19,303 nucleotides of DNA from Candidatus Methanomethylophilaceae archaeon (GCA_017395275.1 JAFPVN010000006.1:1-19303); one strand, 5' to 3'. Positions 1-7,323 are shown, counted from the first letter of the stretch. Translations and numbers: made by a program. Notes: generated by a model not told the origin, from the letters alone.

Positions 1-102
1 AGGCACGTATGTCCGCATTGCGGTCTGGATATCGACCGCGATCTGAACGCAGCCAAGAATATCCTGCGCTTGGGCCTGCAAGCGCTGCGGCCCGACCGCT
101 GA
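1..102 (+). CDS. tnpB: TnpB (IS200/IS605-family RNA-guided nuclease), C-terminal end only
   Basis: The open frame from base 1 ends at TGA 100-102 and encodes 33 residues, cut by the window start. It contains C4-P-H-C7-G, the second cysteine pair of the OrfB zinc ribbon, followed by D12-R-D14-L-N-A-A-K-N-I. This is the RuvC-III motif of TnpB, where the Asp just before (x)NAA is catalytic. In this family TnpB is a transposon-encoded, omega-RNA-guided DNA endonuclease that helps retain IS605-type elements. The first CxxC pair and the other RuvC acids lie outside the window, so whether the whole protein is intact cannot be judged. The visible C-terminus has no frameshift. The downstream hairpins at 110-123 and 132-157 fit the element's right end. 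Confidence 0.88.
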   Translation, partial: RHVCPHCGLDIDRDLNAAKNILRLGLQALRPDR

Positions 103-160
103 ACGGAGAGGATCGCGAGATCCGATCACAGCATTGAATCCAGAGATGGTTTCAATGAGA
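103..160 (+). mobile_element. Probable right end of the IS605/IS1341-type element, possible omega-RNA 3' region
   Basis: Just after the tnpB stop are two hairpins. The first is GGATC-GCGA-GATCC at 110-123. The second is CATTGAATCC (132-141), loop AGAGAT, GGTTTCAATG (148-157), which pairs over ten positions with a single T-T mismatch. Subterminal imperfect hairpins with an unpaired T are typical of IS605-family ends, and in TnpB elements the omega-RNA covers the 3' end of tnpB plus the right end. The exact element boundary cannot be fixed without the left end or an empty site. The nadX stop codon begins only a few bases further on, at 166-164. Confidence 0.55.
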
Positions 161-163
161 CCC

Positions 164-970
164 TCAGATCCCGATCCACTGCTTCCTGATGATGCGCTTC
201 AGGGCGGAGATGGCCGAGAGCGATGCCAGGTAGGAGGTCTTCGGGTTGTCCGGGGACGGCAGGTTGTAGGTGTGGCAGACCATCTCCCCGAACTTACCCC
301 TGATCCTCAGCTCGTGGGAGTTGACAGTGGCCGCCGGATCTAGAATGATCTTCACATGGGTCCTGTCGAATCCCACTCCGAGGAGACTGACGGTGGCCGC
401 GACGTTGATGTTCTTGGGGAAGTCCTTGACGGCCTCCCTCGCGGTGCCGTTGTAGATGACCGTGGGGGAATCGTACTTGTTGACGTCGATGTTGTTGTCC
501 TCGCAGTACTTGACATGTGCCAGCGACTTCGGTCCCTTGGTCGTGATGAGCTCCACGCTCTCCAGTTCGTCGATGTGCGCCGCACGCAGGGCGTCGGTAC
601 CGGCGATGGCTCCCGAGGGGACGTAAATCTTGGCGGCGGTCTGCTTGGCCTTCTCGAAGAACGCCTCCCTGTACTCGTCGTCGACTAGCGCGCCGACGGA
701 CATGATCATGATGTCCACTCCGCGGTTGACGGTGACCATGGCCACCTCCTTCGCGGCCTCCTGGGATGCGGCCTCGATGACCAGGTCCGCATGGTAGAGC
801 TCGTCCTCCACCGAATCCACGACGCTTGCCTTGTTGAGCTTGGCTGCCAGTTCCTCAGCCAGCGGCCTGACGGCGTCGATGAGGTAGATCCTGGTGACCT
901 CCTCCATACCGTCGGCCGCTTGTGCGAGCTTGCTTCCGATGGAACCGCAACCCACAATGATTAGACGCAT
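164..970 (-). CDS. nadX: L-aspartate dehydrogenase NadX
   Basis: Likely NAD(P)-dependent L-aspartate dehydrogenase. It oxidises aspartate to iminoaspartate, which NadA condenses to quinolinate in de novo NAD synthesis. The N-terminus is a Rossmann fold with G7-C-G9-S-I-G12. The family segment PSGAIAGTDAL lies in the middle, and the C-terminal domain carries DPAATVNSHEL, whose His (about residue 219) matches the catalytic His of the Archaeoglobus enzyme. At 268 residues the length is normal. I chose the ATG at 970 because a TATA-like TTAAGTATT (992-1000 on the plus strand) lies about 26 bp before it, which predicts a leaderless mRNA. The ATG at 985 would add only five residues and sit too close to the TATA box. 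The gene is divergent from archease. Its 3' end abuts the TnpB element's right end, but the coding sequence looks complete. Confidence 0.85.
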   Translation of the reverse strand: MRLIIVGCGSIGSKLAQAADGMEEVTRIYLIDAVRPLAEELAAKLNKASVVDSVEDELYHADLVIEAASQEAAKEVAMVTVNRGVDIMIMSVGALVDDEYREAFFEKAKQTAAKIYVPSGAIAGTDALRAAHIDELESVELITTKGPKSLAHVKYCEDNNIDVNKYDSPTVIYNGTAREAVKDFPKNINVAATVSLLGVGFDRTHVKIILDPAATVNSHELRIRGKFGEMVCHTYNLPSPDNPKTSYLASLSAISALKRIIRKQWIGI

Positions 971-1075
971 GGGACGAGGATTCATTTACCAATACTTAAC
1001 CGTGACCGCTGGACGTGTGGCACATCCCTGCCACTCCCTCAAAGATTCTTTAACCGATGGATGCATCGTACGGGC
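971..1075. promoter_or_regulatory. Divergent promoter region of nadX and archease
   Basis: Two TATA-like boxes face outward. TTAAGTATT on the minus strand (992-1000) is about 26 bp before the nadX ATG at 970. TTCTTTAAC on the plus strand (1047-1053 core) is about 26 bp before the archease ATG at 1076. Both spacings predict transcripts starting at or next to the start codon. The sequence between them shows no clear operator palindrome. Confidence 0.5.
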
Positions 1076-1480
1076 ATGAGGTACGAGAGACTCGACCACA
1101 CCGCCGACGTCATGGTGAGATGCACCGGGAGGACCCTGGAGGAATGCTTCGAGAATGCGGCGTACGCCCTCTCCGACCAGATGCTGGACGCCACGACGGT
1201 GGAGGAGAAGGTTTCCTTCGACATCGACGTCTCCGGCGACGATCTCGAGGACAGGTTGTTCGCCTATCTGTCCGAGATACTGTTCATCATGGATGCAGAA
1301 TCCGTGGCGCTGTGCAGGTTCACGGTGTCCTTCGACGGCGACCGGGTGTACGGAAAAGCATACGGCGAACCACTCGATCTGAAGAAGCACCGCCCCAAGA
1401 CCGAGATCAAGGCGATCACCTACCACATGATGCACATAGACCCCGACGTCCCCGAGCTGACCGTGGTCTTCGACGCATAA
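1076..1480 (+). CDS. Archease, tRNA-splicing ligase cofactor
   Basis: Archease is a small acidic protein that activates the RNA ligase RtcB in tRNA splicing and RNA repair, and in some archaea stimulates tRNA methylation. The start MRYERLDHTADVMVR is the family signature, with the metal-binding DHTAD motif. The C-terminal part includes KTEIKAITYH, the conserved strand before the end of the fold, and the protein ends in an Asp-rich segment (PDVPELTVVFDA) as in other archeases. The length, 134 residues, is normal. The inner ATG at 1076 is preferred over 1061 because the TATA-like element at 1047-1053 is about 26 bp upstream and because the family begins just before the DHTAD motif. No rtcB is present in this window. 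Confidence 0.92.
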   Translation: MRYERLDHTADVMVRCTGRTLEECFENAAYALSDQMLDATTVEEKVSFDIDVSGDDLEDRLFAYLSEILFIMDAESVALCRFTVSFDGDRVYGKAYGEPLDLKKHRPKTEIKAITYHMMHIDPDVPELTVVFDA

Positions 1481-1525
1481 TCTATCTATTCGAACCACTT
1501 ATCCGCACCCACAGAGGTTGTCAGC

Positions 1526-2350
1526 ATGCTAAGACTCGGATGGTTCTCCACAGGCAGGGGCCCTGGTTCCAGGAACCTGCTCCGCGCCGTGATGGAGGAG
1601 AAGGAGAAGAACGGACTGGATATCGAGATCGCCTTCGTTTTCTGCAACTGGGACAACGAGGAGGACCCCAACCCGCGCAGGGAACAGCGCCAGATGTTCT
1701 TCGACATGGTGAAGGGATACGGCATACCGCTGATAACCAAATCCTGGAAGACGTTCAGGCCCGACCTCTGGGAGACCGACGAGAAGGAATGGAGGGACGA
1801 GTACGGCAAGGAGCTGAGGAGGCTCACCAAGCCCTACAATATCGACCTCGGGATCCTCGCCGGATACATGCTCTGGATGGACGACGAGACCTGCGTCGAG
1901 TACGACATGCTCAACCTGCACCCCGCCCTGCCCGACGGACCTAAAGGCACATGGCAGGAGGTCATCTGGCAGCTCATAAGGGAGGGTGCCGACAGACAGG
2001 GCGCCATGCTCCACCTCTGCACGCCCGAATGGGACAGGGGAGCCCCGCTCACCTACTGCGGATTCGACCTCAGGGGAGGGGAGTACGACAAGCTCTGGGA
2101 CGACCTCAACGCCAAGCTGGAGGATTCCACGCTCGAGGAGATCGCCAAGAAGGAAGGGGTGGACGAACCGCTCTTCAAGAAAATCAGGGAGGACGGGGCG
2201 AAGCGCGAGCTACCCCTCATAGTCGAGACCATCAGGTCCTTCGCGGAAGGACGCGTCCGCATCGAGAACAAGAAGCTCATCGTCGGAGGCAAGGTGCTCG
2301 ACAGCGCATTCGACCTGTCGGCCGAAGTGGACAGGTCCCTCGGTGAGTGA
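1526..2350 (+). CDS. PurN-like phosphoribosylglycinamide formyltransferase
   Basis: This formyltransferase-fold protein probably transfers a formyl group to GAR in purine synthesis. The N-terminal STGRGPGSRNLLRAV (8-22) corresponds to the phosphate-binding loop of PurN, and LAGYMLWM (111-118) to its core strand. The catalytic triad appears as N130-L-H132 and D170 in TPEWDRGAPL. At 274 residues it is longer than bacterial PurN (about 200), with an extra C-terminal part of about 70 residues that may be a substrate or dimer module. Because of this extension the substrate could differ from GAR. ATG 1526 follows a weak TATA-like ACTTAT (1495-1504) by about 26 bp, which fits leaderless initiation. 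The next gene starts three bases after this stop. Confidence 0.72.
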   Translation: MLRLGWFSTGRGPGSRNLLRAVMEEKEKNGLDIEIAFVFCNWDNEEDPNPRREQRQMFFDMVKGYGIPLITKSWKTFRPDLWETDEKEWRDEYGKELRRLTKPYNIDLGILAGYMLWMDDETCVEYDMLNLHPALPDGPKGTWQEVIWQLIREGADRQGAMLHLCTPEWDRGAPLTYCGFDLRGGEYDKLWDDLNAKLEDSTLEEIAKKEGVDEPLFKKIREDGAKRELPLIVETIRSFAEGRVRIENKKLIVGGKVLDSAFDLSAEVDRSLGE

Positions 2351-2352
2351 AC

Positions 2353-3459
2353 ATGGCAGAGTACGACCACATGGCGGAGCTCGGACTGACCGAGGACAAG
2401 CAGCTGGTGTGCAGCGACGTCGGCTTCATCACGCGCAACGACCCGCTCCGCGACCTCTGCGAGGCCTTCGTCCGCAACGGCGGGAGGCTGTACGACATGC
2501 TGTCCCGCTACGACCTCGTCATAAGCTACGCGCTCAGCAGGGGGGACGCCAACTGCGGATTCGTCGCCAAGAGGCTGGTGCCCATACTCATGGCCAACGG
2601 CATCACAGACGGCGCGGCGTACGACGTCTGCTCCAGGAATCTCAAATTCATGCCCGGCGCCGAGAAGGCGTTCGGTTATCTCTCGAGACAGCTGCCCACA
2701 TACATCTGCACGGAGACCTACGAGCACCAGATGATGCTGCTCGCCGAGAAGCTGGATATCCCGATGGAGAACATCAGCTGCAACGGGTTCTCCTTCGAGG
2801 ACTTCGAACTGTCCAAACCCGACGCCCGCAGGATCAGGGAGATGGTCTCCCAGCTGGGCAACATGAGGATCAGCGACGAGTGCTACACCGTCAGCGGGAG
2901 GAAGTACCTCACCGTGGAGGACAACGATCTGGTCAACACTCTGGACCGCGACCTGATCAAGGAGATGGACAAGATAGACACCATGGACGAGATCCGCAAG
3001 GAGCTCAAGGTGGCGGGTAACGAGAAGGCCTACGCCGTCCTCGAGCTGTGCAGGAAGAACGAGATTCCCGTCTCCGACACCGCGTTCGTCGGCACCAGGG
3101 ACTCCGACTACGCCGCCATGGACATCGTCCGCGACTCCACCGGGCTCGCGCTGTCCTTCTGCGGTTCGGAGTACGCCGTCAGGGGATGCAACGTGGCGGT
3201 CCTCAGCGACCGCCCGATCGTCGCGGCTGTCCTGGTAAACGAGTTCTACGACGGCGGCATAGAGTCGGTCAGGGAGATGATCGACCACTGGACCCCCGAG
3301 AAGCTCAGGGAGTGGCCGTGCGCCGACCGCAACCTCATGAACGAGATGCTGGCACAGTTCCCGAAGGGGCTCCCGGAGGTCTACAACGTGGACCGCGGGA
3401 ACCAGAAGGAAGTCGCCGAGAAGAGCATCGAGTTCTCCAGATCGGTCAGGAAGCAGTGA
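2353..3459 (+). CDS. HAD-superfamily protein of the EhaR/COG4030 type
   Basis: The protein has 368 residues and resembles the methanogen family annotated as energy-converting hydrogenase A subunit R, a HAD-like hydrolase of unknown substrate. Recognisable blocks are SDVGFITRNDPL (21-32, HAD motif I region), ICTETYEHQ, LDIPMENISCNG, VGTRDSDYAAM (motif IV region, about 246-256) and STGLALSFCGSEYAV. D22 is the likely nucleophile position, but the usual acidic residue two positions on is Gly, and the first acid of motif IV is Thr248, so activity is doubtful. The ATG at 2353 has a GGTGAG Shine-Dalgarno at 2342-2347. A GTG at 2347 overlaps the upstream stop but has no such support. It is co-transcribed with the PurN-like gene. 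The Eha label comes from homology only, and no other eha genes are present. Confidence 0.62.
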   Translation: MAEYDHMAELGLTEDKQLVCSDVGFITRNDPLRDLCEAFVRNGGRLYDMLSRYDLVISYALSRGDANCGFVAKRLVPILMANGITDGAAYDVCSRNLKFMPGAEKAFGYLSRQLPTYICTETYEHQMMLLAEKLDIPMENISCNGFSFEDFELSKPDARRIREMVSQLGNMRISDECYTVSGRKYLTVEDNDLVNTLDRDLIKEMDKIDTMDEIRKELKVAGNEKAYAVLELCRKNEIPVSDTAFVGTRDSDYAAMDIVRDSTGLALSFCGSEYAVRGCNVAVLSDRPIVAAVLVNEFYDGGIESVREMIDHWTPEKLREWPCADRNLMNEMLAQFPKGLPEVYNVDRGNQKEVAEKSIEFSRSVRKQ

Positions 3460-3463
3460 GAAT

Positions 3464-3539
3464 TGGTGCTCATGCCGGGATTCGAACCCGAGTGTCGGCC
3501 TCGAAAGGGCCGAATGATTGGCCGCTACACTACATGAGC
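3464..3539 (-). tRNA. tRNA-Glu(UUC)
   Basis: On the minus strand the acceptor stem GCTCATG (3533-3539) pairs with CATGAGC (3468-3474), followed by discriminator A and an encoded CCA (3464-3466). The anticodon stem CGGCC/GGCCG encloses the loop CTTTCGA, giving anticodon UUC (plus-strand GAA at 3503-3505). The T-loop TTCGAAT is canonical. The gene sits between the EhaR-like gene, whose stop lies 4 bp away, and the aIF1A promoter. No intron is seen. Confidence 0.93.
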
Positions 3540-3562
3540 AGTATCAGCCACGTATCAGTACG

Positions 3563-3573
3563 ACTTTAAAATA
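3563..3573 (-). promoter_or_regulatory. TATA box of tRNA-Glu
   Basis: The minus-strand sequence TATTTTAAAGT lies with its centre about 29 bp upstream of the mature tRNA 5' end, as expected for a BoxA of an archaeal tRNA gene with a transcription start just before the tRNA. Confidence 0.6.
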
Positions 3574-3632
3574 GTTTCCGCATCGGATTGGGCATCTCAG
3601 ATGCGAACACTTAATGCCATCCGACCCCTTAT

Positions 3633-3644
3633 CTTAAATATAAG
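3633..3644 (+). promoter_or_regulatory. TATA box of the aIF1A operon
   Basis: CTTAAATATAAG is a strong archaeal TATA box. A start about 26 bp downstream (near 3665) gives a very short leader before ATG 3676, and the AAGGA at 3663-3667 may act as a Shine-Dalgarno if included. A perfect inverted repeat, GCATCT-C-AGATGC (3592-3604), lies 29 bp upstream of the box. Confidence 0.6.
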
Positions 3645-3675
3645 AGCGACGAATAGCGCGACAAGGAATGATATC

Positions 3676-4005
3676 ATGAGCAACGACGAACCTATGGAGA
3701 GCACGGAGGAGGATGTAACCCGTGTACGTCTCCCCAACATCAAGGAGAACGAGATGTTCGGCATCGCCGACCAGCTTCTCGGAGCATCGAAGATCAGGGT
3801 CATGTGCGAGGACGGCGTCTCCCGCGTCGGGAGGATCCCCGGCAAGATCAAGAAGAGGATGTGGATCAGAGAGGGTGACCTGCTGATCATCTCCATCTGG
3901 GATTTCGAGCCCAGCAAATGCGACGTCAAGTTCCGTTACACCAAGACACAGGCATCCAACCTCAGCAAGAGGAACAAGATCCCGAAGAACCTCGACATAT
4001 TCTGA
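3676..4005 (+). CDS. Translation initiation factor aIF1A
   Basis: Archaeal IF1A is an OB-fold protein that binds the A site of the small ribosomal subunit during start-codon selection. The 109-residue product contains RVRLPNIKENEMFGIADQLLGASKIRV followed by C-D-G-x-S-R-x-G-R-I-P-G-K-I-K-K-R-M-W-I and DLLIISIWDFE, which are the conserved strands and basic loop of the family. The tail (KTQASNLSKRNKIPKNLDIF) is typical of the archaeal version. The ATG at 3676 is chosen because the upstream in-frame extension from 3601 covers the TATA box and has no family similarity. It is the first gene of the 3676-8666 translation cluster. The next gene, rio1, begins 15 bp after its stop. Confidence 0.93.
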   Translation: MSNDEPMESTEEDVTRVRLPNIKENEMFGIADQLLGASKIRVMCEDGVSRVGRIPGKIKKRMWIREGDLLIISIWDFEPSKCDVKFRYTKTQASNLSKRNKIPKNLDIF

Positions 4006-4020
4006 GGAGGGAGCGCATCC

Positions 4021-4851
4021 ATGGTGTCATACGACGAGATGTACGCACACGTCGAGAGACACGTGGATGCCCTCAAGACCAACAAGACCGGCGACGAGAG
4101 GGAGACCTACGCCGAGGTCTTCGACAGACAGACCCTCATGGTCCTGTACGACTACATGACCAGAGGGCACATCGACATGATCCACTACCCCGTCTCCACG
4201 GGGAAGGAGGGGAACGTGTTCTACGCCACCGACGAGGACGGCGAGGGGGTGGCGGTCAAGATATTCAGGACCAGCACCTCCACGTTCAAGAGGGTGTCCA
4301 AGTACATCGAGGGCGACCCCAGGTTCAAGGGTCTCACCGGCAACCGCAGGAAGCTCATATACGCCTGGACCAACAAGGAGTTCAGGAATCTGGACAGATA
4401 CTGCGAGGCGGGCATACCCGTGCCGGAGCCCATAGCGTTCAGGAAGAACGTGCTGCTCATGGAATACATAGGCGACGAGACCGGACCCGCCCCCCAGCTG
4501 AAGGACGTGGCCATGGACGACCCCACCGCGATGTACGACGACGTGGTGTCCTTCATAATCGACGGGTACCGCGACGCCCATCTGGTCCACGGCGACCTGA
4601 GCGAGTACAACATCCTCGTCTGGGACGGGGAACCGATAATGATAGACTGCGGTCAGGCCATGACGGCCGACCATTTCAACGCCAAGGAGTTCCTGATGAG
4701 GGACATCGGCAACATAAACAGATTCTTCAGGAACCGCGGAGCGGACATAATCGATCCAGAGACCATACTGGCCGAGACGCTGAAGCCCGCGGATGACGAC
4801 GACGTAGAGGAATCGGAAGAGGATTACGAGGAAGAGGAGGAAGACGAATGA
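4021..4851 (+). CDS. rio1: RIO1-type serine/threonine protein kinase/ATPase
   Basis: Rio1 is an atypical kinase acting in late maturation of the small ribosomal subunit. The flexible ATP loop STGKEGNVF lies at residues 59-67 and the catalytic Lys is K80 in VKIFR. The catalytic loop LVHGDLSEYN has D192 and N197, and the metal-binding Asp is D209 in MIDCGQ, replacing the DFG of classical kinases. All catalytic residues are present, so the enzyme should be active. The C-terminal 25 residues are a strongly acidic Asp/Glu tail. ATG 4021 follows a GAGGAGGG Shine-Dalgarno about 10 bases upstream. Its stop overlaps the start of the KH gene by four bases (ATGA), indicating translational coupling with Dim2, which works on the same pre-40S-like particle. 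Confidence 0.95.
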   Translation: MVSYDEMYAHVERHVDALKTNKTGDERETYAEVFDRQTLMVLYDYMTRGHIDMIHYPVSTGKEGNVFYATDEDGEGVAVKIFRTSTSTFKRVSKYIEGDPRFKGLTGNRRKLIYAWTNKEFRNLDRYCEAGIPVPEPIAFRKNVLLMEYIGDETGPAPQLKDVAMDDPTAMYDDVVSFIIDGYRDAHLVHGDLSEYNILVWDGEPIMIDCGQAMTADHFNAKEFLMRDIGNINRFFRNRGADIIDPETILAETLKPADDDDVEESEEDYEEEEEDE

Positions 4852-5396
4852 GATCCATCAGAGTACCCCAGGACAGGGTCGGTGCGATCATCGGCCCCAA
4901 GGGCAGCACCAAGAGACAGATCCAGAAGATCTCAGGCATTAAGATCGACATCGACACCGAGGAAGGGGAGGTCATGATCCATGACGAGGCGGAGCTCGCC
5001 GACCCCCTCATGGCGCTCAAGATCATGGACGTCATCAAGGCCATCGGCAGGGGATTCTCCCCCGAGAGGGCGTTCAGGCTGTTCGACGACGATGAGTACC
5101 TGGAGATCGTCGACCTCAAGGAGTTCGTCGGAGGAAGGAACAACCAGCTCACCAGGATCAGGGGCAGGCTCATCGGTCAGAACGGCAAGACGAGGAGGAT
5201 CATCGAGGACCTCACCGGCGTCGAGATGACCATCTACGGCAACACCGTTGCGCTGATCGGGAGTTCCGTGAGCATGCCCGTCGCGAAGCACGCGATAGAA
5301 CTCATCCTCAACGGAAGCGAGCATGCGACCGTCTACCGCTACCTCGAGGGCGAGAGGCCCAAGCTGAGGATCGCGGAACTCGGTTTCGAACTGTGA
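4848..5396 (+). CDS. KH-domain ribosome biogenesis protein, Dim2/Pno1-like
   Basis: The 182-residue protein has two KH domains. The first begins RVPQDRVGAIIGPKGSTKR with the GPKG loop at residues 16-19. The second contains IRGRLIGQNGKTRR with a GQNG loop, as in eukaryotic Pno1/Dim2. In eukaryotes Dim2 binds the 3' end of small-subunit rRNA with Dim1 and Nob1. In archaea it has been shown to bind aIF2 alpha and the 16S 3' region. Here it is coupled to rio1 by an ATGA overlap, and the archaeal Dim1 counterpart, ksgA, is in the same cluster, which supports a shared small-subunit maturation role. The length is normal. Confidence 0.9.
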   Translation: MRSIRVPQDRVGAIIGPKGSTKRQIQKISGIKIDIDTEEGEVMIHDEAELADPLMALKIMDVIKAIGRGFSPERAFRLFDDDEYLEIVDLKEFVGGRNNQLTRIRGRLIGQNGKTRRIIEDLTGVEMTIYGNTVALIGSSVSMPVAKHAIELILNGSEHATVYRYLEGERPKLRIAELGFEL

Positions 5397-5405
5397 GGCG
5401 GTGGC

Positions 5406-6626
5406 ATGGTCGACTGGATTGAGGACGATATCGAAAAGATGGAGGCCGTTGCGAAGGAGGGCCTGTGCGACAGGTGCCTCGGAAGGATGTTCGCCAAGCT
5501 CGGCACGGGCATGACCAACGACGTCCGCGGAAGGATCATCCGCGATGCCCTGAAGGAAGCGGGCAAGGATGTGCCAGCACCGTCCGAATGTGTATTGTGC
5601 GACGACGTGTTCGACAACCTCGACCTCTTCGCCGAGGCTGTGGCGGAGAAGGTCAACGAGGTGGAATCGGACAACTTCCTGGTCGGATGCCACGCGGATC
5701 CCGCCGCCCTGAAGAGGGAGAAGGAGATCTGGGAGAGGCACGGCCTGGAGAACTACGAATCCATCAAGACCGAGCTCAACAGGGAGATCGGCAAGGTCGC
5801 GCTGCCCATGATCCACCGCCCGGTGGAGTTCAAGAACCCGCAGTGCGTCGCCTGCATAGACACCAGGTTCGCGGACGTCAAGCTCGACCTCTCGCCGGTG
5901 TTCATCAAGGGAAGGTACAACAAGCTGTCCAGGGAGATCCCCCAGACCATCTGGCCCTGCAGGGTCTGCCACGGCAAGGGATGCCCCAGATGCCACGACA
6001 CCGGGAAGATGTATCAGACCTCCGTGCAGGAGGAGATAGGCAGGATCGCCCTGAAGATGTGCAACGGACAGGAGCACTTCTTCCACGGCATGGGCAGGGA
6101 GGACATCGACGCCCTCTGCCTCGGCGAGGGAAGGCCGTTCGTGCTGGAGATAAGCCAGCCCCGCAGGAGGGACATAGACCTCGACGAGCTGGAGAGGCTG
6201 GCGAACCAGTCGGAGCTGGCACAGTTCCACTACCTCCAGTTCACGCAGAGGAGCGAGGTGGCCCGCACCAAGAACGCGACCCCCACTAAGACCTATCGCG
6301 TAATAGTTAAAGCGGAGAGTAAAGTTAATAAACAAAGAGTGGTTGATGTGGCTACATCGTTCAAGAATGTTCATCTTGACCAGAGGACCCCGAAGAGGGT
6401 CGAGCACCGCCGTGCCGACCTCGTGAGGGACAGAATGATCCTCTGGATCGAGGCTGAGGTTCTCGGAGACGACACATTCAGCCTGACGCTGGAGACACAG
6501 TCCGGAACATACGTGAAGGAGTTCGTGTCCGGCGACGACGGAAGATGTGTGCCGAGTTTCTCACAGGCTCTGGGAGTCCAGTGCCGCGTGGAGACGCTTG
6601 ACGTAATAGCGATCAACGATCAATGA
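5406..6626 (+). CDS. pus10: tRNA pseudouridine synthase Pus10
   Basis: Pus10 makes pseudouridine at positions 54 and 55 in the T-loop of archaeal tRNAs. The N-terminal zinc site is C21-D-R-C24 with C62-V-L-C65. A THUMP-like RNA-binding part follows. A second cysteine cluster, C185-R-V-C188 and C193-P-R-C196-x-x-TGK, precedes the catalytic domain. The active-site motif is GREDIDALCLGEGRPF, with the catalytic Asp most likely D235. The 406-residue length is normal. ATG 5406 has GGCGGTGGC just upstream. Codons 296-323 (about 6290-6375) are unusually AT-rich and use codons rare in the rest of the gene, yet the frame stays open and the protein aligns as expected. The gene is followed nine bases later by the eL21 gene. 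Confidence 0.93.
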   Translation: MVDWIEDDIEKMEAVAKEGLCDRCLGRMFAKLGTGMTNDVRGRIIRDALKEAGKDVPAPSECVLCDDVFDNLDLFAEAVAEKVNEVESDNFLVGCHADPAALKREKEIWERHGLENYESIKTELNREIGKVALPMIHRPVEFKNPQCVACIDTRFADVKLDLSPVFIKGRYNKLSREIPQTIWPCRVCHGKGCPRCHDTGKMYQTSVQEEIGRIALKMCNGQEHFFHGMGREDIDALCLGEGRPFVLEISQPRRRDIDLDELERLANQSELAQFHYLQFTQRSEVARTKNATPTKTYRVIVKAESKVNKQRVVDVATSFKNVHLDQRTPKRVEHRRADLVRDRMILWIEAEVLGDDTFSLTLETQSGTYVKEFVSGDDGRCVPSFSQALGVQCRVETLDVIAINDQ

Positions 6627-6635
6627 GGGAATGAA

Positions 6636-6926
6636 ATGAAAGCATCCAAAGGAACAAGGACCAAGACCCGCACACTCCTGCAGAAAAAGCCCAGGGCACG
6701 CGGTCTCTCACCCATCACCAAGGCCTTCCAGAGCTTCGACGAGGGAGAGAAGGTCAACATCATCATCGACCCCAGCGTGCACAAGGGAATGCCCTTCTCC
6801 AGGTTCCACGGCCTCACCGGCGTGGTCATCGGACAGAGGGGCGCTGCATTCGAGGTCAGCGTTAAAGACGGAAACAAGACGAAGATCGTCGTTGCTCGTC
6901 CCGAGCACCTCGTGAAGTGTCAGTGA
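6636..6926 (+). CDS. rpl21e: Large ribosomal subunit protein eL21
   Basis: The 96-residue basic protein MKASKGTRTKTRTLLQKK has the KxSxGxRxxTRxxL start of L21e and the blocks GEKVNIIIDPSVHKGMP, FHGLTGVVIGQRG and VVARPEHLVKCQ. Archaeal eL21 has this size and binds 23S rRNA near the central protuberance. A GAGGGA Shine-Dalgarno (6623-6628) overlaps the pus10 stop. The Pus10-eL21-Rpo4-DUF655-KsgA order is a familiar archaeal arrangement. Its codon use is typical of a highly expressed gene. Confidence 0.95.
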   Translation: MKASKGTRTKTRTLLQKKPRARGLSPITKAFQSFDEGEKVNIIIDPSVHKGMPFSRFHGLTGVVIGQRGAAFEVSVKDGNKTKIVVARPEHLVKCQ

Positions 6927-6939
6927 AAAAGGTGGTCAA

Positions 6940-7308
6940 ATGTCTGAGAAGTACATCACACTCGCAGAAGTGAAGGACATCCTCGCAGAGGAGCAGGAGA
7001 AGAGGCTGGCGATGGTCGGCCCCACGGACCCCGAGCTCCCCGGCACGGAGGTGTTCGACCAGTCTACGAAGGCTGCGATGGAACACGCTCAGAAGACCGC
7101 CAGGATTTCAGCCGAGCAGGCCCGCGAGCTCGCGGAGGCCGCACTCGGTCTGAAATGCGTAAACAACAGCGAAAGCATCGCATGCAAAATCGCGGATATC
7201 CTTCCTGAGTACCCCGTCGACGTCCGCGCGATCTTCTCGAAGGAGAGGATCACACTCTCAGAGGACGACATCAACGAAGTTCTCAACCTGGTAAACAAGT
7301 ACCTGTGA
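6940..7308 (+). CDS. rpo4: DNA-directed RNA polymerase subunit Rpo4 (RpoF)
   Basis: Rpo4 (F) forms the stalk of archaeal RNA polymerase with Rpo7 and helps open-complex formation and RNA binding. The 122-residue protein has an N-terminal segment with ITLAEVKDIL, a helical middle rich in Ala and Glu, and a C-terminal HRDC-like bundle. The bundle contains KIADILPEYPVDVRAIFSKE and LSEDDINEVLNLVNKYL, which is diagnostic. A GGTGG Shine-Dalgarno precedes ATG 6940. The eL21 stop is 13 bp upstream and the DUF655 gene 15 bp downstream. Confidence 0.92.
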   Translation: MSEKYITLAEVKDILAEEQEKRLAMVGPTDPELPGTEVFDQSTKAAMEHAQKTARISAEQARELAEAALGLKCVNNSESIACKIADILPEYPVDVRAIFSKERITLSEDDINEVLNLVNKYL

Positions 7309-7323
7309 TCAGGGGGTAGACCC

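Noticed and set aside
4932..6407. A 491-codon open frame on the minus strand, and similar long minus frames such as 2053-3288 and 8028-8654
   Set aside because: They lie antisense to well-identified genes (KH protein, pus10, EhaR-like, ksgA) and have no domain similarity. Long antisense frames are expected in GC-rich coding DNA.
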